Positions 1-5,257 of a DNA stretch of 6,433 nucleotides are shown here, piece by piece; the stretch's first letter is position 1; the number at the start of each line of letters is the position of its first letter. Below the pieces are notes generated by a model that was not told the DNA's origin, searched no databases, and worked only from the letters and a program-made list of their open reading frames with translations. A program made the translations under genes and the position numbers. The DNA comes from Nitrospirota bacterium (GTDB lineage: Bacteria; Nitrospirota; Thermodesulfovibrionia; Thermodesulfovibrionales; JdFR-85), in contig WFTX01000138.1 in assembly GCA_015485235.1 (NCBI GenBank), positions 1-6,433 of the forward strand. Direction: 5' to 3'.

Positions 1-36
1 GAAGAGGCCGGGCTGCCTCCGGTGAATGCCAGGATT

Positions 37-49
37 GCCTGTTACAGGC
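37..49. repeat. 13-bp perfect palindrome, possible operator
   Basis: GCCTGT-T-ACAGGC has perfect 6-base arms around one central base. Its centre (43) is about 125 bases upstream of the predicted sigma-54 start site (~168), within the usual enhancer range. No U-run follows, and a one-base loop cannot form an RNA hairpin without opening some pairs, so a terminator is unlikely. A protein-binding role is inferred only from symmetry and position. Confidence 0.35.
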
Positions 50-87
50 TTGTCAATTTTCCGTCGTCACCCCCACCCTTCCACCAA

Positions 88-101
88 GTCATTTTCTTGA
101 C
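88..101. promoter_or_regulatory. Inverted repeat GTCA-N6-TGAC, candidate FleQ/FlrA-type activator site
   Basis: GTCATTTTCTTGAC has perfect 4-base arms (GTCA/TGAC) around an AT-rich 6-base core. As I recall it, the FleQ consensus in Pseudomonas aeruginosa is GTCaNTAAAtTGAC. The arms, the spacing and two core Ts agree, while three core As do not. The centre is about 73 bases upstream of the predicted start site, typical for an NtrC-family enhancer-binding protein acting on RNA polymerase-sigma-54. A second half-site, GTCAATTTTC, lies at 52-61, 36 bases upstream. The activator gene is outside this window, so its identity is inference. Confidence 0.45.
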
Positions 102-141
102 GCAAAAATCCAACTTCTCGTTTTAAAAGAATAATTCCTTC

Positions 142-157
142 AGGCACGTTCTTTGCT
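142..157 (+). promoter_or_regulatory. Sigma-54 (RpoN) -24/-12 promoter for the fliL operon
   Basis: AGGCACG-TTCT-TTGCT matches the sigma-54 consensus TGGCACG-N4-TTGCW at every defined position except the first T. The invariant GG (143-144) and GC (155-156) have the correct spacing. Taking C156 as -12 puts the start site near 168, giving a 5' UTR of about 50 bases before the fliL ATG at 219. It is the only good -24/-12 match I noticed in the window and lies just before the first gene. Sigma-54 control of flagellar hook-basal body operons is well established in many proteobacteria and related phyla. It implies a dependence on an NtrC-family ATPase activator. Confidence 0.8.
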
Positions 158-171
158 CAACCCAGGACTGA

Positions 172-187
172 CCGGGGATGCTCCCGG
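172..187 (+). repeat. GC-rich inverted repeat / hairpin in fliL 5' UTR
   Basis: CCGGG (172-176) pairs with CCCGG (183-187). A G-U pair between 177 and 182 can extend the stem to 6 bp around the tetraloop ATGC. On the predicted transcript it lies at about +5 to +20 and ends 19 bases before the Shine-Dalgarno sequence, so it leaves the ribosome site free. It has no downstream U-tract, so it is not an intrinsic terminator. It could be a 5'-end stabilising hairpin or a protein-binding operator near the promoter. Confidence 0.45.
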
Positions 188-206
188 ACTCATAAGAATC
201 CATTAC

Positions 207-212
207 AGGAGG
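207..212 (+). promoter_or_regulatory. Shine-Dalgarno sequence fixing the fliL start
   Basis: AGGAGG is six bases upstream of the ATG at 219, a near-ideal spacing. It favours 219 over the in-frame TTG at 153, which lies inside the -12 element of the promoter and so would precede the transcription start. Confidence 0.85.
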
Positions 213-218
213 AAGGAA

Positions 219-725
219 ATGGCAGAGGAAAAGGAAGAGACCCAGCAGGAAGAGGGGACAGAAGAAGAGGCCCCCAAGAAAAAAAAGAAGGGCAAGTTAA
301 AACTCCTGATAATGATCATCCTCGTCCTCGCCCTCGGAGGCGGAGGTGGGTTCTTTGCCTACACAAAGTTCTTCAGCCACCCCAAAACGGCCGAAGCTAA
401 CAAAGACGAAGAGGCTATCCAGGAAGAACAGCCCGCCCTGTTCAACCTCGATCCCTTTGTGGTGAACCTCACAGACCGGGGAAGGTTCCTCAAAGTCTCT
501 ATGAAACTTGAACTTATCGACAAGAAATATGCGACTCTGGCTGAGGAGAAGACCCCCCATATCCGGGATGCCATCATCACCCTGATAAGCAGCAAGACGG
601 CGGAATCCATCTCCACACCGGAAGGGAAGTTCCAGTTGAAGGATGAACTCCTGATGCGGGCTAACGCCTCTGTCGGGAAGGACGTATTCAAAAACGTATA
701 CTTCACAGAATTTGTGATGCAATGA
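219..725 (+). CDS. fliL: Flagellar basal body-associated protein FliL
   Basis: This encodes 168 residues, close to the usual FliL length. FliL is a bitopic inner-membrane protein near the MotA/MotB stator that supports stator function and torque. Visible features are a highly charged cytoplasmic tail (acidic residues 3-17, then five lysines at 20-24), one membrane segment at about 27-48 containing a run of five glycines (40-44), and a periplasmic domain. That domain has the typical FliL run FNLDPFVVNL and the typical ending VYFTEFVMQ. The lysine run obeys the positive-inside rule. The start at 219 is chosen because AGGAGG lies six bases upstream and the longer TTG start overlaps the promoter. 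It is the first gene after the sigma-54 promoter, and its TGA overlaps the fliM ATG (ATGA). The lysine codons contain an A8 tract (279-286). Confidence 0.93.
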   Translation: MAEEKEETQQEEGTEEEAPKKKKKGKLKLLIMIILVLALGGGGGFFAYTKFFSHPKTAEANKDEEAIQEEQPALFNLDPFVVNLTDRGRFLKVSMKLELIDKKYATLAEEKTPHIRDAIITLISSKTAESISTPEGKFQLKDELLMRANASVGKDVFKNVYFTEFVMQ

Positions 726-1720
726 ACGATATTCTCTCACAGGATGAAGTAGATGCCCTGATGCAGGGCATGGAAGAAGGGGAGATTGATACCCGGCCCA
801 AAGAGGCACCGGAGGATGTCCGCCCCTATGACCTGACAAGCCAGGAACGGGTGATCAGGGGAAGGATGCCGGGTCTTGAAAACATTAATGACAGGTTTTC
901 AAGGCTCCTGAGGGTATCACTCTCGAACTTCATAGGGAAATTCATCGACATTACTCCACAGGGTGTGATACTGTTGAAGTTCGGTGAGTTCATGCGCAAC
1001 ATCCCCCTTCCCTCGAGCATAAACATGTTCAGGATGAAACCCCTCAAGGGGTATGCCCTCCTCGTGCTTGAGGCCCCGCTGGTATTCTCCTTTGTGGAAT
1101 ACTTCTTCGGCGGAAACGGTTCCGGCTCAATCAAGACAGAGGGGAGGAACTTCACCCCTGTTGAGCAGAGGCTCATAAACAAGATCCTTGATATAGCTCT
1201 TAAGGATCTACAGACAGCATGGTCTTCAATCATGGAGCTCACCACAGAGTTTACCGGTTCTGAGACCAACCCCCAGTTCGTGAACATCCTCTCCCCCATG
1301 GATGTAATCATAAAGGTCGAGTTGCATATAGATATTGAAGACTTTACCGGTAATATGCACCTTGGGATCCCCTACTCCATGATTGAACCTGTAAAGGAGA
1401 AACTCCACACCGGCATAACCGGAGACAGCACAAGCAGTGACAACCGATGGACCGATCAGATCCTCACTCTCCTTCTGGGTTCCTATGCAAACCTGACCGT
1501 TGAGATAGACAGGATTGAACTGACCATCGAAGAGATAATGAGACTCAGAGCAGGAGATGTGATAACCCTCGGGAAGGCAGCAGGAGATGAGCTGGTCATG
1601 AAGGTAGACGGCATCCCGAAGTTCCTCTGCGTCGCCGGAAACCACAGGGGAAGCCAGGCTGTAAAGATCACCAGGCCCTTCCCCTCAATCAAGAAAATCC
1701 ATGCAGAAAGGAGCAGGTAA
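722..1720 (+). CDS. fliM: Flagellar motor switch protein FliM
   Basis: FliM (332 residues, normal length) is the middle component of the C-ring switch complex. It links FliG to FliN and binds phosphorylated CheY to reverse rotation. The N-terminus has the CheY-P-binding peptide ILSQDEVDALMQG (residues 4-16). A short acidic linker follows, then the CheC-like middle domain that binds FliG (about 40-225) with its FFGGNG motif (F128-G133, including the conserved G130-G131). The C-terminal SpoA-type domain (about 240-325) pairs with FliN. The intact CheY-binding peptide implies a chemotaxis-responsive motor. The start codon overlaps the fliL stop in ATGA, and I see no clear Shine-Dalgarno upstream, so translation is probably coupled to fliL. 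The next gene starts at the base after its TAA. Confidence 0.96.
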   Translation: MNDILSQDEVDALMQGMEEGEIDTRPKEAPEDVRPYDLTSQERVIRGRMPGLENINDRFSRLLRVSLSNFIGKFIDITPQGVILLKFGEFMRNIPLPSSINMFRMKPLKGYALLVLEAPLVFSFVEYFFGGNGSGSIKTEGRNFTPVEQRLINKILDIALKDLQTAWSSIMELTTEFTGSETNPQFVNILSPMDVIIKVELHIDIEDFTGNMHLGIPYSMIEPVKEKLHTGITGDSTSSDNRWTDQILTLLLGSYANLTVEIDRIELTIEEIMRLRAGDVITLGKAAGDELVMKVDGIPKFLCVAGNHRGSQAVKITRPFPSIKKIHAERSR

Positions 1721-2077
1721 ATGGCTGAAACCATGGAAAAGACAGATGAACAGAAGGAACCCGACAACGGGGCTCCCTTTGATGAACTCCAGTCAGTCGG
1801 GCAAGACGACTCCCAGAAGAGGGATATAGACTTCCTCCTTGACATCCCTCTTGAAGTCACTGTTGAACTCGGCAGGACAAAGATGCTGATTCAGGAACTT
1901 CTCCAGCTTGGACAGGGTTCGGTTGTAGAACTGGACAAACTGGCTGGAGAGCCCATGGAGATACTTGTGAACAACAAACTCATCGCACGGGGTGAGGTAG
2001 TCGTTGTCAACGAGAAGTTCGGAGTCAGGCTGACTGATATCATCAGCCCTGTGGAAAGGATCAAGCAGTTGAGATGA
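1721..2077 (+). CDS. fliN: Flagellar motor switch protein FliN
   Basis: FliN (118 residues) forms the bottom of the C-ring with FliM and helps dock the FliH-FliI export ATPase complex. Residues 1-35 are a hydrophilic, acidic, probably disordered tail. Residues ~38-115 are a typical SpoA (FliN/FliM C-terminal) domain, with the hallmark run FLLDIPLEVTVELGRT near its start and the usual GEVVVVNEKFGVRLTDI near its end. There is no CheC-like domain, so this is FliN rather than the larger FliY. The ATG directly abuts the fliM TAA. A Shine-Dalgarno AAAGGAG at 1707-1713, inside the end of fliM, serves it. Its TGA overlaps the fliO ATG. Confidence 0.95.
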   Translation: MAETMEKTDEQKEPDNGAPFDELQSVGQDDSQKRDIDFLLDIPLEVTVELGRTKMLIQELLQLGQGSVVELDKLAGEPMEILVNNKLIARGEVVVVNEKFGVRLTDIISPVERIKQLR

Positions 2078-2403
2078 TCGGAGAGGTGTTAAGGATAGGA
2101 TTTGCGCTGATAGGCGTTCTGATACTGATTCTGGTGGTTGCCAGATTCGCCCAGGCGAGGACAACCACGATGCCGGGTCTGCTGAACACCCTGGGGTATC
2201 TCAGCCTCGGACCGAGAAAGGGGATAGCCATCATCAAGGCAGGCAAGGAGATCATACTGGTTGGGGTCACACCTACAGATCTGAAACTGCTCAAGACCAT
2301 TCCCGAAGAGGCCTTTGATCAGACGGAGCTCAAACGTATCAGGGACAACATTGATCACATAAGGGGACTCAAAAGGGCACTCCTTAAGGGGGGCAACCAG
2401 TGA
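2074..2403 (+). CDS. fliO: Flagellar type III export protein FliO
   Basis: FliO (109 residues) is a small membrane protein that helps assemble and stabilise FliP in the export gate and is not part of the finished gate. It has one N-terminal membrane segment (about residues 3-26), basic residues just after it, and a small cytoplasmic domain. That domain carries the family pattern YLSLGPRKGIAIIKAGKEI followed by a GVTP turn and LKLL. FliO is poorly conserved, so the identification rests on this pattern and on its position between fliN and fliP. The ATG overlaps the fliN stop (ATGA). The only upstream Shine-Dalgarno-like sequence is a distant AAAGGA (2055-2060, 13-base spacer), so translation probably depends on reinitiation after fliN. 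Confidence 0.88.
   Translation: MIGEVLRIGFALIGVLILILVVARFAQARTTTMPGLLNTLGYLSLGPRKGIAIIKAGKEIILVGVTPTDLKLLKTIPEEAFDQTELKRIRDNIDHIRGLKRALLKGGNQ
2386..2393 (+). promoter_or_regulatory. Shine-Dalgarno sequence supporting the fliP GTG start
   Basis: AAGGGGGG ends six bases before the GTG at 2400. This spacing favours the GTG over the in-frame ATG at 2427, which has no comparable site upstream. It overlaps the small palindrome CCTTAAGG (2382-2389), too short to be a convincing regulatory hairpin. Confidence 0.65.
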
Positions 2404-3158
2404 GAGACTCATCCTTCAGACATGGCATGATACTCCAGAGAGTCAACCCCCGCGTTCTGAAAACGGTTGTTCCTTTGAGCGTTGTAATCGTTCTGCTTCC
2501 CCTCAGGGCATGGGGATTCGACCTCAAGGAGATAGACAGCCCGCTCATTGACCTCTTCGTAATACTCACACTGCTGACATTCATCCCGGCCATCCTGGTC
2601 ATGTTCACCGCCTTTACCAGGATTGTGGTAGTGCTGGGCTTCATGAGGCAGGCCATCGGCGGACAACAGATCCCCCCGAACCCTGTCATCATCGGACTCT
2701 CGCTCTTCCTCACCCTCTTTGTCATGTCTCCGGTCATAGACAGGGTCCAGAACGAAGCAATAACACCCTATCTCAACAAAAAGATCACTCTCGGCGAGGC
2801 GTTGAAAAAAGCCGAGCCCTCAGTGAAGGACTTTATGCTCCACCAGACGAGGGAAAAGGACCTGAAACTGTTTCTTTCAATTACCAAAACCGGCAAGATA
2901 AGATCCCCTGAGGAGATCCCCCTCCGCGTGGTGGTCCCTGCCTTTGCAATCAGCGAACTCAGGACCGCCTTTGAGATAGGATTCATGATATACCTGCCCT
3001 TTCTGATAATAGACATGGTGGTCTCGAGCGTTCTCCTCTCGCTTGGAATGATGATGCTTCCGCCGGTGATCATCTCCCTTCCCTTCAAACTCCTGCTCTT
3101 CGTCCTGGTAGACGGATGGAATCTGACAATCGGCTCACTCGTAAGGAGTTTCGGATGA
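2400..3158 (+). CDS. fliP: Flagellar type III export gate protein FliP
   Basis: FliP (252 residues) is the main subunit of the export gate, five copies in the known FliP5-FliQ4-FliR1 helical assembly. It has a signal sequence (hydrophobic 20-36, likely cleaved near AWG at 37-39), a first membrane hairpin with TAFTRIVVVLGFMRQAIG (70-87) and PPNPVIIGLSLFLT (92-105), and a central loop. The C-terminal signature PAFAISELRTAFEIGF (180-195) is followed by PFLIIDM (200-206). Three consecutive methionines (M217-M219, in GMMMLPP) match the methionine gasket that seals the closed gate. The GTG start is supported by AAGGGGGG six bases upstream and a GTGA overlap with fliO. An alternative ATG at 2427 would shorten the n-region by nine residues. 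The segment between signal sequence and first membrane hairpin looks short. Confidence 0.96.
   Translation: MRDSSFRHGMILQRVNPRVLKTVVPLSVVIVLLPLRAWGFDLKEIDSPLIDLFVILTLLTFIPAILVMFTAFTRIVVVLGFMRQAIGGQQIPPNPVIIGLSLFLTLFVMSPVIDRVQNEAITPYLNKKITLGEALKKAEPSVKDFMLHQTREKDLKLFLSITKTGKIRSPEEIPLRVVVPAFAISELRTAFEIGFMIYLPFLIIDMVVSSVLLSLGMMMLPPVIISLPFKLLLFVLVDGWNLTIGSLVRSFG
3142..3148 (+). promoter_or_regulatory. Shine-Dalgarno sequence fixing the fliQ start
   Basis: TAAGGAG lies six bases before the ATG at 3155. That start gives an 89-residue protein, the standard FliQ length. It argues against the in-frame ATG at 3116, which would add 13 polar residues and deepen the overlap with fliP to 43 bases. Confidence 0.8.
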
Positions 3159-3424
3159 CAGTGGAATTCATAAAAGACCTGGCAGCAGAGGTGTTCAAGA
3201 CGGTCATGCTTGCATCGGGCCCGGTGCTCCTTGTCAGTCTCCTCGTGGGACTCCTGATAAGTTTCTTCCAGGCCATAACGCAGATCCAGGAGTTCACACT
3301 CACCTTCGTCCCCAAGGTGATTGCTGTTTTTGTCTGCCTCCTGTTCTTCATACCCTGGATCGCAAGCATTCTGATTGACTTTACCACGAAGCTGATAACC
3401 AACATCCCCATATACATAAGGTGA
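3155..3424 (+). CDS. fliQ: Flagellar type III export gate protein FliQ
   Basis: FliQ (89 residues, exactly typical) is a two-helix hairpin protein that wraps around the FliP-FliR cone, four copies in known structures. Two hydrophobic helices lie at about 16-38 and 52-73. Between them is the family signature SFFQAITQIQEFTLTFVPK, which forms the conserved inter-helix loop. The start at 3155 is chosen over an in-frame ATG at 3116 because of the TAAGGAG six bases upstream, the standard length, and the ATGA overlap with the fliP stop. It ends 10 bases before fliR, the first gap in the operon. Confidence 0.96.
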   Translation: MTVEFIKDLAAEVFKTVMLASGPVLLVSLLVGLLISFFQAITQIQEFTLTFVPKVIAVFVCLLFFIPWIASILIDFTTKLITNIPIYIR

Positions 3425-3434
3425 GGGTGAAAAG

Positions 3435-4199
3435 ATGAAACCTGACTACATAGGCACAGAGATGGTCTTCAACTTCCTGATCGTACTGTTAAGGCTGAGC
3501 ATGATCATGGCGCTCCTTCCGGTCTTCGGGAGCAAGAGCTTCCCTGCCCTCTTCAAGATAGGACTTATAGTATCGGTATCAGCGGCTCTCACCCCGATAG
3601 TAAGGGTGAGTTACACACCTGGAGGGATAGCAATGGCCTTCATGAGAGAGATGGTCCTGTCCTTTGTTCTCGCCCTGACTGTCAGATTCATCTTTTATGC
3701 AATTGATACGGCAGGCCAGGTGATAAGCACAGCCACCGGCCTGGCCATGGCCAATGTCTTCAACCCGGAACTCGGCCAGACAACGGAGATCGCCAGAATC
3801 TACGGGATTATCGCCGTCCTTGTCTTCCTCGCTGTTGACGCCCATCACTACTTCATATACGCCTTCATAAAGAGCTTCGAGCATATCCCCTTTGGTGAAG
3901 CCGATATGAAGGGGATGGTCAGGGCGGCAATCCTCCTCAGTGGAAGAATCTTCACGATCGCCCTCCAGATAGCCGCTCCCTTCATAACAGTAGTCATGGT
4001 CGTAAACGTCCTTCTGGGCATGATCTCCAAACTTATCCCTCAGTTCAACATATTCTTCGTAGGTTATCCCGTCTATCTCACTATGGGATTTCTGCTTCTG
4101 ATGCTTCTGATACCTGTACTCATCTTTCTGATTACCGGGTACTTCACCGGCATTCAGAAAGACCTTGACGGGATCATTCTTGCAGGAACGACAGGATAA
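3435..4199 (+). CDS. fliR: Flagellar type III export gate protein FliR
   Basis: FliR (254 residues, normal length) is present once per export gate. Structurally it resembles a FliP-FliQ fusion, closing the FliP ring. The protein is almost wholly hydrophobic, with membrane segments at roughly 11-30, 38-56, 67-90, 122-145, 166-200 and 210-236. Recognisable family motifs are TAGQVISTATGLAMANVFNP ending at residues 107-110 (NVFNP from N107) and PQFNIFFVGYPV (202-213). The start is the ATG at 3435, with GAGGG (3423-3427) seven bases upstream overlapping the fliQ stop. It is separated from fliQ by 10 bases and from flhB by 20, so both single-copy gate genes escape the overlap pattern seen elsewhere. 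There is no fusion to FlhB, which occurs in some clostridia. Confidence 0.95.
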   Translation: MKPDYIGTEMVFNFLIVLLRLSMIMALLPVFGSKSFPALFKIGLIVSVSAALTPIVRVSYTPGGIAMAFMREMVLSFVLALTVRFIFYAIDTAGQVISTATGLAMANVFNPELGQTTEIARIYGIIAVLVFLAVDAHHYFIYAFIKSFEHIPFGEADMKGMVRAAILLSGRIFTIALQIAAPFITVVMVVNVLLGMISKLIPQFNIFFVGYPVYLTMGFLLLMLLIPVLIFLITGYFTGIQKDLDGIILAGTTG

Positions 4200-4219
4200 C
4201 CAGGAAGGAATGAAACAGG

Positions 4220-5257
4220 ATGGCTGAAGAACAGGAAAAAACAGAACAAGCTACACCCCGGAGAAGACAGAAGGCCCGGGAGGAAGGCAATGTTGCCCGG
4301 AGCAGGGAACTGAGCTCCATGTTCGCCATGGGCGGATTCCTGATCCTCATAACCCTCATGGGTGGGACAACCATGAGGACCCTTCTTCAGATCACAAGGG
4401 ATGGCTTCATCATCTCCCCTGGAGAGACACCGGTTGACAGCCTCCTCCGCTTTATGACCGGAGGCATGAAGGTCCTGCTCCCGATCTTTGCACTCTCGCT
4501 GACACTCGGCATATTCGGGAATGCGATCCAGGGGGGGATCGTCTTCAAACCGCTCAAGCTGGATCTGGAACGATTCAACCCTGTAGAGGGGCTGAAGAAG
4601 ATATTCTCAAGACATGCCATTGTTGAGTTTCTGAAAGGTCTTCTGAAGTTTTCTGCCGGAGCCCTTCTTCTTTATTACATTATCAGGAAGATCTTGCCCA
4701 GCCTCCCCCAACTCATGTTAATGGAACCCCGGACGGGTAGCCTGGAGATGATGGCTTTCATCATCTATACCCTCAAGCTGGGGTTCCTCACCTTTTTTCT
4801 CATCTCCATCCTCGACTACATCAATGAGAAGTGGAAGCTGGAACGGTCACTGAGGATGACCAAGGAGGATATAAAGGAAGAGTTCAAGGAGACAGAGGGT
4901 GACCCCCAGATCAAGAGCAGGGTGAGGAGCATCCAGAGAGAGATGGCCCAGCGGAGGATGATACAGGAAGTGCCCAAGGCCACAGTGGTTATAACGAACC
5001 CGACCCACTATGCCGTGGCACTAAAGTACCGCAAGGGTGAGGAAGATGCACCCCGGGTGGTAGCAAAGGGTGTTGATTTCATGGCTGTAAGGATAAGAGA
5101 GGCTGCAAGAAAGGCTGGAGTCCCCATAGTGGAGGACAGGGCCCTCGCCCGCGCCCTCTATCCCCTTGAGCCGGGCATGCAGATCCCGGAGCACCTCTAC
5201 AGGGCGGTGGCAAAGATACTCGCGTACATCTACAGGCTACAGGGGGTGGCTGTATGA
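4220..5257 (+). CDS. flhB: Flagellar export apparatus specificity switch protein FlhB
   Basis: FlhB (345 residues, somewhat shorter than the ~380 of Salmonella) controls the switch from rod/hook to filament export. The N-terminus has the family hallmark EKTEQATPRRRQKAREEGNV (6-25). Four membrane segments follow at about 33-50, 82-103, 142-160 and 178-200, with the conserved loop GNAIQGGIVFKPLKLDLERF (100-119) before the third. The cytoplasmic domain contains the autocleavage site NPTH at N260-H263, with cleavage expected between N260 and P261. It continues with HYAVALKY and the conserved VPIVEDRALARALY. All catalytic residues are present, so self-cleavage should occur. The start at 4220 has AGGAAGGA (4202-4209) at a rather long 10-base spacing. 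Its TGA overlaps the flhA ATG. Confidence 0.96.
   Translation: MAEEQEKTEQATPRRRQKAREEGNVARSRELSSMFAMGGFLILITLMGGTTMRTLLQITRDGFIISPGETPVDSLLRFMTGGMKVLLPIFALSLTLGIFGNAIQGGIVFKPLKLDLERFNPVEGLKKIFSRHAIVEFLKGLLKFSAGALLLYYIIRKILPSLPQLMLMEPRTGSLEMMAFIIYTLKLGFLTFFLISILDYINEKWKLERSLRMTKEDIKEEFKETEGDPQIKSRVRSIQREMAQRRMIQEVPKATVVITNPTHYAVALKYRKGEEDAPRVVAKGVDFMAVRIREAARKAGVPIVEDRALARALYPLEPGMQIPEHLYRAVAKILAYIYRLQGVAV

Larger units (their letters stand above)
1..141. other. Upstream non-coding region (putative enhancer region)
   Basis: No recognisable gene is present here. Forward frame 1 is open from the window edge to a TAA at 124-126, and frame 3 to a TAA at 132-134. Neither translation looks like the tail of a known flagellar protein such as MotB. 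The stretch from about 91 to 135 is AT-rich compared with the coding DNA. The region contains two inverted repeats listed separately (37-49 and 88-101), both at distances upstream of the sigma-54 promoter where enhancer-binding activators usually bind. The tail of an unrecognised upstream gene in the first ~120 bases cannot be excluded. Confidence 0.55.

Noticed and set aside
42..92. Minus-strand mini-ORF of 16 codons starting at an ATG (92-90)
   Set aside because: It is very short, has no clear family resemblance, and its start lies inside the GTCA-N6-TGAC element. There is no supporting evidence for translation.
1..126. Tail of an upstream gene in forward frame 1
   Set aside because: The frame is open from the edge for 41 codons, but the translation is Pro/Phe/Ser-rich, resembles no known flagellar neighbour, and overlaps both palindromic elements. 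A single short open frame is not enough to call a gene.
97..127. Possible sigma-70 promoter: TTGACG (97-102) with an AT-rich -10 region
   Set aside because: The best -10 match at allowed spacing is TTTAAA at 19 bases, only four of six positions. The TTGAC is better explained as an arm of the inverted repeat, and the sigma-54 site is far stronger.
153..218. A 22-codon N-terminal extension of FliL from a TTG at 153
   Set aside because: The TTG lies inside the -12 box of the sigma-54 promoter and before the predicted transcript start. The ATG at 219 has an ideal AGGAGG, and FliL proteins normally begin with a short charged tail.
297..839. Long antisense reading frames opposite fliL, fliM, fliN, fliO, fliP, fliR and flhB
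   Set aside because: They lie opposite strongly conserved genes, have low-complexity or implausible compositions, and resemble no family I recognise. They are shadows of the sense-strand codon pattern.
3116..3154. An earlier in-frame ATG for fliQ
   Set aside because: It would add 13 polar residues not found in FliQ and overlap fliP by 43 bases. The ATG at 3155 has TAAGGAG at the right spacing and gives the standard 89 residues.
4210..4227. Five-codon ORF (MKQDG) between fliR and flhB
   Set aside because: It overlaps the flhB start in another frame and uses the same Shine-Dalgarno at close spacing. It might compete with flhB initiation, but nothing distinguishes it from chance.
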